The notes beneath the pieces were generated by a model. It made no database searches, was not told where the DNA came from, and worked only from the letters and a program-made list of their open reading frames with translations. Position numbers and translations under genes: made by a program. Shown here in pieces: positions 9,356-17,957 of a DNA stretch of 64,000 bases; positions within the stretch are counted from its first letter, which is position 1; every line of letters starts with the position of its first letter. Source of the DNA: Oscillospiraceae bacterium (GTDB lineage Bacteria > Bacillota > Clostridia > Oscillospirales > Oscillospiraceae); the NCBI GenBank assembly GCA_009787625.1, contig WQSX01000008.1:1-64000 (forward strand), written 5' to 3'.

Positions 9356-10031
9356 AATCGTAATACCTATCCATCGCATCGCTTATGATTCTGCCACCGT
9401 CAATTGCAATAACTCGCTGGTGGAAATGATCAACAAGCGGTTTTTCGTGGGTGACGACCAAAACAGTTGTACCCAGTTCATTGATTTTCTTGAGTAGTGT
9501 TAAAATCTCAAGACTTCGTGCCGGGTCTAGGTTTCCTGTGGGCTCGTCGGCAATAATGAGTTTGGGGTTATTTACAAGTGCTCTCGCAACTGCAACCCTC
9601 TGTTGTTCACCGCCTGAAAGCTCGTCAGGTTTTGCCTTAGCTTTAAATTCAAGACCTACAAGTTCTAATACGTATGGAACACGCTGACGAATATCTTTTT
9701 TCGAAGCCCCTATGACATGCATTGCAAACGCTACATTTTCGTATACGGATTTATTTTCTATAAGCCTAAAGTCTTGGAAAATAACTCCAATAGTCCGTCT
9801 GAGATATGGCATCTTTCGCATCTTGATGTTATCCATGTCCTGCCCGTTGACAATGACAGTGCCATCTGAGGGGGCAATTTCGCCGATTAAAAGCCTGATA
9901 ATTGTGGACTTTCCTGAACCTGACGGCCCGACCAAAAAAGCAAATTCACCGGATTGTAATTCGAAAGATACACCTTTTAGTGCCTTTGTGCCGTTTTCAT
10001 ATTCCTTAAAAACATCGCTCATTCTTATCAT
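9342..10031 (-). CDS. ftsE: Cell-division ATP-binding protein FtsE
   Basis: ABC ATPase of the FtsEX complex. Walker A GPSGSGKST, Q-loop region GVIFQDFRL, signature LSGGEQQR, Walker B LIIADEPTGNLD and H-loop VVTHEK are all intact in 229 aa. With FtsX it controls the M23 hydrolase encoded downstream (inference from family knowledge and gene order). The start is ATGATAAGAATG at 10031; an internal ATG four codons on is also possible. Confidence 0.97.
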   Translation of the reverse strand: MIRMSDVFKEYENGTKALKGVSFELQSGEFAFLVGPSGSGKSTIIRLLIGEIAPSDGTVIVNGQDMDNIKMRKMPYLRRTIGVIFQDFRLIENKSVYENVAFAMHVIGASKKDIRQRVPYVLELVGLEFKAKAKPDELSGGEQQRVAVARALVNNPKLIIADEPTGNLDPARSLEILTLLKKINELGTTVLVVTHEKPLVDHFHQRVIAIDGGRIISDAMDRYYDYEGQ

Positions 10032-10089
10032 AACTTGAAAATACGCCTTAACCTTTCACTCAACCGTTAGTTCGCTAAATAAACTTTAC

Positions 10090-11178
10090 TTAAAATTTGG
10101 CCTCCTGCGAATTGAGGTATTTCTTGACCATCAGAGCAACTTTGAAGATGATTGCATGGTCAAACTCACGCAAATCAAGTCCGGTTATTTTCCTGATTTT
10201 TTCTAATCTGTATACAAGAGTATTTCTGTGTACAAATAGCTTACGCGAGGTTTCAGAGACATTTAAGCTGTTTTCAAAAAACTTATCAATGGTGAAAAGT
10301 GTCTCTTGGTCAAGTGCTTCAATGGGATTTCTCTTGAAAACTTCGGATAAAAATATCTCACAGAGTGTTGTGGGAAGCTGATAAATGAGCCTTCCAATGC
10401 CAAGGGTGTCGTAGTTTATTATGGACTTATCGGGCTCAAAAACCTTGCCGATATCAATGGAGATGAGAGCTTCTTTATATCTGTCTGCAAGTTCTCTAAG
10501 ATGCCTTGAAGGAGTACCCAGACCGATTACTGCACTTACAGAGAGTTCGGTTTGAATCTTCTCCAGTATCATTTGGGCAAGTTTTTCCAAGTATTTAAAA
10601 TCACTTGTTGGCGGCATTTCCTTTATAAGTGCAATCTCCGTATCACCAATAGAGATGACAAAATCGTGCTGTTTGTCAGGAAATGCATCTTGAATAAGTT
10701 CCACAGCCGACAAATTCGTACCTGAAGTCAGGCGAATTACTAAAACACCTCTCATTACATCGGGAGAAAATCTAAGTTCTTTCGCCCTGACATAGATGTC
10801 TCCGGGTAAAATGTTTTCCGTTATAATTGTTTTTACAAATGTGCGCCTATCATGATTTTCTTCAAAATATATGCCTGCTTCGCCTATAGCTATAGAAGCC
10901 ATGATACATAACGTTTTTGCAAAATCATCCATACCTGATGCGAAAATTGTAAAATCGTCTGTCGCCTCGGGTCCGAGCGATTTAAAGGTTTTTCCTTCAT
11001 GGGCAACAGTAGCTGCCTCGCTCCCATCCAGTATGTCGGAAGCAAAGCTGATGTTTGTGCCTATGAGGGATAAGTCGCTGCTTGCAATGACCACACCTTC
11101 AGAGTCAATAACTCCGACAGGTCTATCGGTCGCGTCTTTCATTTGAATAATGACACTTTGAAATATTCTACTCGACAA
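10090..11178 (-). CDS. CdaR-type transcriptional regulator
   Basis: Member of the CdaR/PucR group: an N-terminal putative sugar-diacid recognition region (about residues 1-135, with RPVGVIDSEGVVIASSDLSLIG), a central GGDEF-like or linker domain, and a C-terminal PucR-type helix-turn-helix (NVSETSRKLFVHRNTLVYRLEKIRKITGLDLREF). These proteins usually respond to small metabolites. I place the start at TTG 11178, nine nt after a strong AAGGAGG; a GTG at 11199 lies before that site. Its own promoter is at 11281-11309. No metabolic target operon is adjacent, so the effector cannot be guessed. Confidence 0.88.
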   Translation of the reverse strand: MSSRIFQSVIIQMKDATDRPVGVIDSEGVVIASSDLSLIGTNISFASDILDGSEAATVAHEGKTFKSLGPEATDDFTIFASGMDDFAKTLCIMASIAIGEAGIYFEENHDRRTFVKTIITENILPGDIYVRAKELRFSPDVMRGVLVIRLTSGTNLSAVELIQDAFPDKQHDFVISIGDTEIALIKEMPPTSDFKYLEKLAQMILEKIQTELSVSAVIGLGTPSRHLRELADRYKEALISIDIGKVFEPDKSIINYDTLGIGRLIYQLPTTLCEIFLSEVFKRNPIEALDQETLFTIDKFFENSLNVSETSRKLFVHRNTLVYRLEKIRKITGLDLREFDHAIIFKVALMVKKYLNSQEAKF

Positions 11179-11280
11179 TATTAAGCGCCTCCTTAACACG
11201 ACAGTAATCTTTGGTAACTCTCATGACATTGAATAGTTCCCTACTGTCAATTTAACTAAATCTAGTTACATGCGATGTAC

Positions 11281-11309
11281 ATTATACACTAAACAAAACT
11301 AAATTTCAA
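11281..11309 (-). promoter_or_regulatory. Sigma-A promoter of the CdaR-type regulator
   Basis: Minus strand TTGAAA (11309-11304), 17-bp spacer, TATAAT (11286-11281). It predicts a leader of about 95 nt before the TTG start at 11178. Confidence 0.8.
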
Positions 11310-11338
11310 TAGTTTTTCGTAACTTTCTGTAACTTTTT

Positions 11339-11370
11339 TAAAGGAGCCAGATAAAATCTGACCCCTTTAA
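11339..11370 (-). terminator. Hairpin downstream of tuf
   Basis: Imperfect inverted repeat AAAGGGGTCAGAT / ATCTGGCTCCTTT on the minus strand, 24 nt after the tuf stop codon. Only a short T-run follows, so termination is likely but not certain. Confidence 0.45.
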
Positions 11371-11393
11371 CGTTTCTTAGACCGGATATTAAG

Positions 11394-12593
11394 CTATGCT
11401 GTTTCGATAACGACACCTGAACCAACCGTTCTGCCACCTTCACGGATAGCAAAACGCAGACCGTTTTCGATAGCTATTGGTGTGATGAGTTCAACATCCA
11501 TTTCAATGTTGTCGCCGGGCATACACATCTCTACACCTTCGGGTAGAGTTATGACACCTGTGACGTCTGTTGTACGGAAGTAGAACTGCGGACGGTAGTT
11601 GTTAAAGAAAGGTGTGTGGCGACCGCCTTCGTCTTTTGAAAGGACGTAGACTTGACCTTTGAATTTCTTGAGAGGTTTGATGCTTCCGGGCTTTGCAAGA
11701 ACTTGACCTCTGAAGATATCTTCTCTTGAAACACCGCGAAGTAGTGCGCCGATGTTGTCGCCTGCTTCTGCGTAATCGAGAAGTTTGCGGAACATTTCGA
11801 TGTCTGTGATTGTTGTTTCGCGTGGCTCGTCCATAAGACCAACGATTTCAATTTTGTCGTTTTTGTTGATTTGACCGCGCTCAACACGACCTGTAGCAAC
11901 AGTGCCGCGGCCCGTGATTGTCATTGTGTCTTCAACAGGCATGAGGAACGGAAGGTCAGACTTGCGCTCAGGAGTTGGAATGTATGAATCAACTTGCTCC
12001 ATAAGTTGTTTGATGCACTCATATTCAGGTGCGTTCAAATCATCTGAAGTTGATTCAAGAGCGTTACGAGCACTGCCTACAACGATTGGAACATCGTCGC
12101 CGGGGAATTCGTACTTTGAGAGTAGTTCGCGAACTTCCATTTCGACTAGGTCGATGAGTTCGGGATCGTCAACTTGGTCAGCTTTATTGAGAAATACAAC
12201 AATAGCAGGAACACCAACTTGACGAGCAAGCAGAATATGCTCGCGAGTTTGTGCCATTGGGCCGTCGGCTGCTGAGATAACAAGTATTGAGCCGTCCATT
12301 TGAGCCGCACCTGTAATCATGTTCTTGATGTAGTCGGCGTGTCCGGGACAGTCAACGTGTGCATAGTGTCTTGCATCTGTTTCGTACTCAACGTGTGCGG
12401 TGTTGATTGTAATACCGCGCTCACGCTCTTCAGGAGCCTTGTCGATTGCATCATAAGCTTCAAATTTTGCTTTGCCACTGAGACTTAGATATCTTGTGAT
12501 TGCTGCTGTGAGTGTTGTTTTACCATGGTCAACGTGACCTATGGTGCCGATGTTGACGTGTGGTTTGTTTCTTTCAAACTTTTGCTTAGCCAT
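11394..12593 (-). CDS. tuf: Elongation factor Tu
   Basis: GTPase that delivers aminoacyl-tRNA to the ribosome. G1 GHVDHGKT, G3 DCPGHAD, G4 NKAD and the three-domain EF-Tu layout are complete in 399 aa. It has a strong AAGGAGGA ribosome site and its own promoter (12658-12686). It is not next to fusA or rpsL, so this is either a relocated single copy or a second tuf. Confidence 0.99.
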   Translation of the reverse strand: MAKQKFERNKPHVNIGTIGHVDHGKTTLTAAITRYLSLSGKAKFEAYDAIDKAPEERERGITINTAHVEYETDARHYAHVDCPGHADYIKNMITGAAQMDGSILVISAADGPMAQTREHILLARQVGVPAIVVFLNKADQVDDPELIDLVEMEVRELLSKYEFPGDDVPIVVGSARNALESTSDDLNAPEYECIKQLMEQVDSYIPTPERKSDLPFLMPVEDTMTITGRGTVATGRVERGQINKNDKIEIVGLMDEPRETTITDIEMFRKLLDYAEAGDNIGALLRGVSREDIFRGQVLAKPGSIKPLKKFKGQVYVLSKDEGGRHTPFFNNYRPQFYFRTTDVTGVITLPEGVEMCMPGDNIEMDVELITPIAIENGLRFAIREGGRTVGSGVVIETA

Positions 12594-12657
12594 TTGCTGG
12601 AAATCCTCCTTCGGTAAATTGTTGTATCTATTTCATTTTATTTTCTTGGCAAACGGT

Positions 12658-12686
12658 ATTGTACAGTATCTGTAAGCATTTTGCAA
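12658..12686 (-). promoter_or_regulatory. Sigma-A promoter of tuf
   Basis: Minus strand TTGCAA (12686-12681), 17-bp spacer, TACAAT (12663-12658), about 65 nt before the tuf start codon. Confidence 0.78.
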
Positions 12687-12705
12687 GAACTATTTTTTAA
12701 ATTTG

Positions 12706-12744
12706 AGAAAAACAAGCAGCAAACTATTTTTGTCTGCTGCTTGT
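12706..12744 (-). terminator. Rho-independent terminator after ispH-rpsA
   Basis: Minus strand: ACAAGCAGCA (12744-12735), loop of 13 nt, TGCTGCTTGT (12721-12712), then TTTTTCTC. The perfect 10-bp stem and T-tract separate the ispH-rpsA transcript from tuf. Confidence 0.88.
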
Positions 12745-12806
12745 AACGTGCGATATTAGATGATTAAACTGCCCTATTTGTCTATGGTTTCAGGGAATTA
12801 TTCAAC

Positions 12807-15011
12807 CTAATCTTCGGGTGCTTCTTCTGATAAATTTTCTTCCTCAGAAGCTTCTTCCGAAAGCTCTTCTTGCTCCATCGGCGGAGGGTTGTCTGTGTCA
12901 TAGACGACAGAAGGTGCATCATTCTCTTCTTCGTTTTCATAATCGTCAGCAGGCGAATTTGAAGGTTCCAACAAAGCTCTTATGCTGAGACTGACTTTCT
13001 TGCGGTCGTGGTCAATTTCAGTGATTTTAACATCAACCATTTCACCATCTGACAGAACCTCTGACGGAAGTCCTATTCTGCGGTCTGTAATTTGTGAAAT
13101 ATGTATTAGGCCATCAACGCCTGTGCAAATTTCAGCGAACGCCCCAAAAGGCATCATTTTGACAATCTTAACATTGGCAACATCGCCCACTTTGTAAGTC
13201 TCGGTGAATTTTGTCCAAGGATTGTCCTCACCTTTTTTATATCCCAAAGAAATCTTCTTGCTCTCAGCATCGAATGAGATAACATAGACAGAGACTTCAT
13301 CACCAACAGACATAACTTCTGATGGTTGCTTAATTCTTGTCCAACTGAGTTCTGAGATGTGAACCATGCCGTCAACTCCGCCGATGTCAACAAACACGCC
13401 GTAAGATGTCATAGATTTTACAACACCGTCGTATTTTTTGCCGACTTCGATTTCATTCCAAACTTGCTCAGCTTTTTCACGGCGCTCATCACTTTGAACC
13501 AAACGGATAGAACCTACAACACGCCTGCGAGATTGGTTGACCTCTGTAATGCGTAGTTTAACCGGCTTTTTCAAAAGCTCAGACATCTGTGCAGACTTGG
13601 GCAGGCCTGTCTGTGATGCGGGTACAAATACTCGCACACCTTTGACATTGACTACAATACCGCCTTTGTTTTCCTCTGACACGACACCTTCAACAATGCT
13701 CTTGTTCTCTCGTGCAGACTCAACTATATCCCAATTTTTTATGGCATCAAGACGTCTCTTCGAGAGCATGACCATACCCTCAACGTCATTGACACGCATG
13801 ACGAAAGCCTCAATCGTATCGCCTTCTTTGACGACATCTTCGATGTTGTCATTATCGTTTTCGATAAACTCGGAAATCGGAATATAACCCGATTGCTTAG
13901 TGCCCAAATCAACAGAGACTTCAGTTGCAGTGACACTCGTCACTATTCCGGACACTTTTTCTCCCGTGCGAAGTGTTTTGATTGACTTTTCAAGCAAAGC
14001 TTCAAACGACTCATCTTCTTCAGTTTCGTCATCTTGCTCTGCCGAGGCTGCTTCTTTTTTTGTTTCTTCTGCCGGCACTTCCGGCTCGCTGACTTCTTGC
14101 TTTGGACTTGATTCCGGCTCTTGTAGAGTGGTCTCGGCGTCTTCTACGACTGTGCCGTCCATGTTTGTTTCATTGCTCATCTTACGGATGACCTCCTTAA
14201 TTATAGACGCGGGAGTCGATGCTCCGGCTGTAATGCCGATGACATTTTGTGTATTAAACTCCGTTATATCGAGTTCGTCTGCATTACTTACGAAAAAGAC
14301 TTTTTCAGAGTTCTTACAACAAATTTTCTTTAGGCTTTGACTGTTGGAGCTGTTTTTGTCACCTACAACTATTACAGCATCGGCTATCTTAGAAAGACAC
14401 TGCGCCTCTTGCTGACGTTTAAACGTAGCGTTGCATATTGTATCAAACAATTTATAATTTGTACACTCTTTTTTTACTGAGTTAACACAACTTTCATAAA
14501 CATTCTGTGAACATGTCGTTTGAAACACCATAGAAAGATATTTTTTTGCATTTATATTGATATTTAACCAGTTGGCAAGATTTTCCTGCGATTCGATAAC
14601 TTCACATTCGTCACACCATCCGGCTATTGCTTTCACCTCCGGATGGTCACGTTTGCCAATCACTAAGATGAATCTACCCAACTCTGATTCGCTACTCACA
14701 ATATCGTGAATTTTTTTTACATCGGGGCAAGTTGCATCAATGATGTGGGCATTTTTATTTTTAAGAAGCTCATAGTCATTTTTGCTCGCACCATGTGACC
14801 GAATTATAACAACGCTGTTATCAGGAATTTGTGAAATGTCATCAGCACAGCGTACACCCTTGCTTGCAAGCTCGTTCACGACAAAATCGTTGTGAATAAT
14901 TGGTCCGAGCGTAAAGCAAGTCTCAAACTCATCAGCCGCCTTTTCGCACATGGCGACCGCCCTCTTGACTCCATAGCAAAAACCCGCAGTTTCAGCAACA
15001 ATCAGTTTCAT
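12807..15011 (-). CDS. ispH-rpsA: IspH - ribosomal protein S1 fusion
   Basis: Bifunctional 734-aa protein. Residues 1 to about 285 are 4-hydroxy-3-methylbut-2-enyl diphosphate reductase, last step of the MEP isoprenoid pathway; the three iron-sulfur cysteines are in GFCYGVKRA, DATCPDVKK and DTICNATFKRQQE. An acidic linker (about 290-340) leads to four S1 RNA-binding domains, each with the VDxG...GYIPISE-like pattern, the third being GVFVDIGGVDGMVHISELSW. A very acidic tail ends the protein. The fusion is known in Clostridia. Its ATG overlaps the plsC stop codon by 4 nt (ATGA), giving translational coupling in a cmk-plsC-ispH/rpsA operon. Confidence 0.97.
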   Translation of the reverse strand: MKLIVAETAGFCYGVKRAVAMCEKAADEFETCFTLGPIIHNDFVVNELASKGVRCADDISQIPDNSVVIIRSHGASKNDYELLKNKNAHIIDATCPDVKKIHDIVSSESELGRFILVIGKRDHPEVKAIAGWCDECEVIESQENLANWLNININAKKYLSMVFQTTCSQNVYESCVNSVKKECTNYKLFDTICNATFKRQQEAQCLSKIADAVIVVGDKNSSNSQSLKKICCKNSEKVFFVSNADELDITEFNTQNVIGITAGASTPASIIKEVIRKMSNETNMDGTVVEDAETTLQEPESSPKQEVSEPEVPAEETKKEAASAEQDDETEEDESFEALLEKSIKTLRTGEKVSGIVTSVTATEVSVDLGTKQSGYIPISEFIENDNDNIEDVVKEGDTIEAFVMRVNDVEGMVMLSKRRLDAIKNWDIVESARENKSIVEGVVSEENKGGIVVNVKGVRVFVPASQTGLPKSAQMSELLKKPVKLRITEVNQSRRRVVGSIRLVQSDERREKAEQVWNEIEVGKKYDGVVKSMTSYGVFVDIGGVDGMVHISELSWTRIKQPSEVMSVGDEVSVYVISFDAESKKISLGYKKGEDNPWTKFTETYKVGDVANVKIVKMMPFGAFAEICTGVDGLIHISQITDRRIGLPSEVLSDGEMVDVKITEIDHDRKKVSLSIRALLEPSNSPADDYENEEENDAPSVVYDTDNPPPMEQEELSEEASEEENLSEEAPED

Positions 15012-15616
15012 TTCTCACCCGGATCCAAACTCTGTATTTTTTCCATCAATTCTTCAGAGAGCTTTGCGTAATCATCGGGAGTCCGTTTTTCGTCAAGCTT
15101 TTCAATATAGTACGGCTCGCCGAAAATGACCTTACTTTTTTTAAAAAACGGTTTTTTGCGTGGCATAAACACAGGAATTATAGGCACCTTAGCACGCTCC
15201 GCAAGTTTAACAGCACCACTCTTAGCGGCAGTTGCATCAAATGAAGAAATCCGAGTTCCCTCAGGGAAAATAGCTACCTTATCCCCACTTTTGAGATAAC
15301 TGAGCGACATTTTAACGGAAGTTACATCAACTGTGCTCCTGTCAACAGGAATCATTCCAAGTTTCCATAGGAAAAAAGAAACCACGGGAATTTTAAACAG
15401 ACTTATTTTTGCAATAACACGAATCTGCATATCAATGCCAAGAGCCAATGCAATCAAAAAAGGGTCAATCAAAGCCGAATGGTTACTGCAAATCAAAGCC
15501 GGCCCGGAAATTCGGTTATCATGTCCAACAGTTTCAATCGGTCGAAAAAAAAGTATAACCGGCCCCACAATATGAAAACAGTTTCGGTAAAACTTAGGAC
15601 TAACTTTTTTGCTCAT
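15008..15616 (-). CDS. plsC: 1-acyl-sn-glycerol-3-phosphate acyltransferase (PlsC)
   Basis: Makes phosphatidic acid by acylating lysophosphatidate at the membrane. The four acyltransferase blocks are visible: NHSALIDPF (variant of NHxxxxD), a helix with GMIPVDR, FPEGTRI, and VPIIPVFM. About 202 aa. The start is ATG 15616, preceded by AAAAGGAATGGTCATTTTT; the open frame continues upstream to 15736 only because it reads through a hairpin repeat. It lies between cmk and ispH-rpsA, a common clostridial arrangement. Confidence 0.95.
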   Translation of the reverse strand: MSKKVSPKFYRNCFHIVGPVILFFRPIETVGHDNRISGPALICSNHSALIDPFLIALALGIDMQIRVIAKISLFKIPVVSFFLWKLGMIPVDRSTVDVTSVKMSLSYLKSGDKVAIFPEGTRISSFDATAAKSGAVKLAERAKVPIIPVFMPRKKPFFKKSKVIFGEPYYIEKLDEKRTPDDYAKLSEELMEKIQSLDPGEK

Positions 15617-15644
15617 AAAAATGACCATTCCTTTTAACAATTCT

Positions 15645-15740
15645 AGCAGATGGTGGGCTGTTTGTGGAGTCTTTTTTCGAGAACAGCGGTGTAGATCCCG
15701 ATGGCTCGAAAAAAAGCGGAACAAATTGTCCATCATCTGC
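15645..15740 (+). repeat. Dispersed hairpin element, copy 2 (cmk-plsC intergenic)
   Basis: Outer stem GCAGATGGTGGGC / GTCCATCATCTGC plus TGTTTGT / ACAAATT, inner stem TTTTTTCGAG / CTCGAAAAAA, apical loop AACAG then GCGGTGTAGATCCCGATGG minus the shared bases. It sits between a stop-codon hairpin of cmk (15762-15787) and the plsC ribosome site, ending 29 nt before the plsC start. Confidence 0.88.
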
Positions 15741-15761
15741 GGGTGCGGTGCTTAGGCAAGA

Positions 15762-15787
15762 GCGGGACGATTGCCATCGTCCCCCTA
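15762..15787 (-). repeat. Small palindrome carrying the cmk stop codon
   Basis: Minus strand GTAGGGGGACGAT, TGGC-like loop, ATCGTCCC. The TAG stop codon of cmk is part of the repeat. A near-identical unit carries the arcC stop codon at 50922-50947, again directly before a 95-nt hairpin element. Confidence 0.7.
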
Positions 15788-16456
15788 CGAAATCTCAGAA
15801 ACAAGCTGAACCAGTGCCTGAAAACTTTGTTCAAAATCTAGTTCTGTGGTATCGACAAGTGTCGCATCTTTAGCGGCTCGGAGTGGAGCCGCCTCACGCT
15901 CGCTGTCATTTTTATCTCTCTGAGCCATGTCCGCGGCGACATCTTCAAGAGAAGTGTCAACCCCTTTTGCTTTAAGCTCCTTAAAACGGCGCAAAGCCCT
16001 TGCATTTTCGTCGGCAGTGATAAAAATTTTCAGGTCTGCATTTGGCAAAACGACAGTACCGATATCCCGCCCGTCCATTATGACATCACTGGACTTAGCC
16101 ATATCCTGTTGCATGCCCAGTAAGAACTTCCTCACAACAGGCAGAGCTGAAACATTGGACGCATAGGTAGAAATCTCAGGAAGCCTTATAGCCTCTGAAA
16201 CATCTTCACCATTTAAAAGCATACGCTGAGAGCCCGAATCATCGTATTTCATACGAAGCTTTATCTGCCCAAGCAAGCCGCTGACAGCATTTTCATCTTT
16301 TGAATCAACGCCGGAGCGAAAAACAAAAAGTCCAATAGCCCTGTACATAGCCCCTGTATCAACATAAATCATGTTAAAATGTTTTGCAATTCTTTTTGCA
16401 AGTGTACTCTTACCCGACCCCGAAGGCCCATCAAGAGCGATGCTCTTATACTTCAT
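15785..16456 (-). CDS. cmk: Cytidylate kinase
   Basis: Phosphorylates CMP and dCMP. P-loop DGPSGSGKSTLAKR at the N-terminus, substrate region VDTGAMYRA and DGRDIGTVVLPNADLKIF, and the RxxR lid motif; about 223 aa, normal length. Start ATG 16456 with GGAG eight nt upstream; the frame extends to 16492 without a ribosome site. First gene of the cmk-plsC-ispH/rpsA run. Its stop codon lies in a small repeated palindrome. Confidence 0.97.
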   Translation of the reverse strand: MKYKSIALDGPSGSGKSTLAKRIAKHFNMIYVDTGAMYRAIGLFVFRSGVDSKDENAVSGLLGQIKLRMKYDDSGSQRMLLNGEDVSEAIRLPEISTYASNVSALPVVRKFLLGMQQDMAKSSDVIMDGRDIGTVVLPNADLKIFITADENARALRRFKELKAKGVDTSLEDVAADMAQRDKNDSEREAAPLRAAKDATLVDTTELDFEQSFQALVQLVSEIS

Positions 16457-16476
16457 ATTTGAAACTCCAACTTCAA

Positions 16477-16839
16477 TTAATAAACACTCCACTCATGCAG
16501 AGTCTTGCCATTTTCATCTTTTAAGCTGAGCCAAGTATTGTCGCCGCCGAAACGCAAGAATATACCGAGTTCATTCGGAGACGGAAAAATGATATCCTCT
16601 GTAGTAGTGCCATCAACAATCTTCTCCGCATGGTCAGCCCGAAGCGTTTTGGCGAATTTCGCCGAAAAATTCAAAGAGCCGTCCTTATTAAGCTGTGGGT
16701 CAGGCGTGAGCTTAGCACCTGATTTCAGCAACAATTCTTTTCGGCGTTGCCAAACCACCTTACCAAAGCTCTCCCTGTCCATAAAAGTAAACTCAATATC
16801 ACTGAGCTCCGCACTCCATTTGTGTCTGTCTTTCATCAT
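16477..16839 (-). CDS. Hypothetical protein, about 120 aa
   Basis: I do not recognise a family. The protein is soluble and mixed alpha/beta, with DIEFTFMDRESFGKVVWQRR near the N-terminus and GDNTWLSLKDENGKTLHEW at the C-terminus; there is no signal peptide or membrane segment. The ribosome site AAGGAG overlaps the end of the broken YoeB-like gene just upstream, so it may have been the third gene of that toxin-antitoxin operon or an unrelated accessory gene. Start ATG 16839, or the adjacent ATG at 16836. Confidence 0.7.
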   Translation of the reverse strand: MMKDRHKWSAELSDIEFTFMDRESFGKVVWQRRKELLLKSGAKLTPDPQLNKDGSLNFSAKFAKTLRADHAEKIVDGTTTEDIIFPSPNELGIFLRFGGDNTWLSLKDENGKTLHEWSVY

Positions 16840-16853
16840 AAAATCATCGCTCC

Positions 16854-17023
16854 TTATTTGTCGTCGTAATGCCCTTTGCACGATATAATCACTAAATTTT
16901 CATTATTGTCGCTATCATACTCCAACCTGTTTGCGTCATCAATATGACGGCTATAGTCTTTTTATCCTCTGTCTGCCAGTCTATGTATTGCGTTAGTGCT
17001 TTTGGCGTAAAAGTAACATTCAT
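16854..17023 (-). pseudogene. Broken YoeB/Txe-family toxin
   Basis: Starts with ATG two nt after the antitoxin stop codon and encodes MNVTFTPKALTQYIDWQ then TEDKKT, the N-terminus typical of YoeB/Txe endoribonucleases. It then jumps to SRHIDDANRLEYDSDNNEN and LVIISCKGHYDDK in another frame, which is the family C-terminus with its catalytic His/Tyr end. The total is 170 nt rather than about 255, so roughly 85-90 nt of the middle are missing and the junction shifts the frame. Translation in the first frame stops after 44 codons. The toxin is therefore almost certainly inactive. Confidence 0.85.
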
Positions 17024-17025
17024 AA

Positions 17026-17331
17026 TTAAAAGTCCTTGTGTGCCTCTGCGAAAGCCTGAATTTCAGAAGAGCTCATATCTTCCATTGCGAATAATTCATC
17101 CATAGTAAACGTGTAAGTCTTACCCTCTTCAAGCTGACGGCGTGACTCACTCACCATTTTCAAATATTCCGCATTACGTAGAGCTTTTTCAAGCTCATTG
17201 TATTCCTTTTCACTTATGACTACTAAGTTTTGGTTATGAGGACGTGAAATTAAAACCTTTTCGCCTGAGGTAACAAGGTCACTGACTTTCTTGAAATCAT
17301 TTCGCAAATCCACTGTTTTAACCGCTATCAT
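17026..17331 (-). CDS. YefM/Phd-family antitoxin (orphaned)
   Basis: DNA-binding antitoxin of 101 aa: N-terminal dimer/DNA-binding fold with DLRNDFKKVSDLV and SGEKVLISRPHNQNLVVIS then EYNELEKALRN, followed by a flexible acidic C-terminus that would wrap the toxin. It normally neutralises a YoeB/Txe RNase encoded directly downstream; here that gene is disrupted. Ribosome site GGGAGG, start ATG 17331. A promoter overlapping a palindromic operator with TGTAC cores lies upstream, as expected for YefM autoregulation. Confidence 0.9.
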   Translation of the reverse strand: MIAVKTVDLRNDFKKVSDLVTSGEKVLISRPHNQNLVVISEKEYNELEKALRNAEYLKMVSESRRQLEEGKTYTFTMDELFAMEDMSSSEIQAFAEAHKDF

Positions 17332-17358
17332 ATAAAATCAACCTCCCTACGAAAGCAA

Positions 17359-17408
17359 TGTGTACTTAAATATGTATATATTTTAGTACACAATTACAAA
17401 AAAGTCAA
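17359..17408 (-). promoter_or_regulatory. Promoter and palindromic operator of the YefM-like antitoxin
   Basis: Minus strand TTGACT (17408-17403), 17-bp spacer, TAAAAT (17385-17380). Arms TGTGTACT (17359-17366) and AGTACACA (17385-17392) form an inverted repeat with an A/T-rich centre over the -10. YefM operators are known for TGTACA-type palindromes, so this is a likely autoregulatory site. Confidence 0.75.
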
Positions 17409-17454
17409 CCAAAAATTCTCGTTTTGCAGACCTCTGGCATTTGCCGAATATACG

Positions 17455-17922
17455 CTACTTAAACTCGCCCCAATTTTCACTTAAAAGCGCAGATTCGTTT
17501 TCAAAATCAATTTGATAGCGTATTGCGTGATGATCTTTTATCAACATCCCGTCTGTAAGGCGAATTTCAAGAAAACAGCAATCCTTGTCTTGCTCGTTGG
17601 TTACATCGCTGTACCACACGAACGCTTTGAGAATTTTTTCTCTGATTTCGGCATTTTGGGGCTCAAGAACCCAACCGAGATTTTTTCCTTTGCCGTGTCC
17701 GCTGAACCAATCAACAGCACATACCGCGACTTCGGGATTCGCTTCGATTTGTTTTACTTTGTTTGAGAGTGCGTGTGTACTGATGTAAAATGCACCTTTT
17801 TCATAATAAGCGTCAACGATACGATTATACAGACGTTCGCCGTCTGTTGTGGCAACTGCAATAAGACTGTCTTTGGCAAAACGTTCTACCATTATGTTCA
17901 TTGCATCTTCAAAATTTTGCAT
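17455..17922 (-). CDS. Pyridoxamine 5'-phosphate oxidase-family flavoprotein
   Basis: FMN-binding split-barrel protein, 155 aa, of the general-stress / PNPOx-like group. Visible features are SLIAVATTDGERLYNRIVDAYY, HALSNKVKQIEANPEVAVCAVDWFSGHGKG and a C-terminal strand pattern. Such proteins bind FMN, F420 or haem; a true pyridoxamine phosphate oxidase is longer, so the substrate is unknown. It stands alone, with a GGAGGAATG ribosome site and start ATG at 17922. Confidence 0.85.
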   Translation of the reverse strand: MQNFEDAMNIMVERFAKDSLIAVATTDGERLYNRIVDAYYEKGAFYISTHALSNKVKQIEANPEVAVCAVDWFSGHGKGKNLGWVLEPQNAEIREKILKAFVWYSDVTNEQDKDCCFLEIRLTDGMLIKDHHAIRYQIDFENESALLSENWGEFK

Positions 17923-17957
17923 TTTTCATTCCTCCAAAAAATAAAATTTTTTTGTAA

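Noticed and set aside
15617-15736. N-terminal extension of PlsC (and similar extensions of the DNA ligase and carbamate kinase)
   Set aside because: The extra codons translate the hairpin repeat (for example FFSSHRDLHRCSRKK in two different proteins); the real starts have ribosome sites downstream of it.
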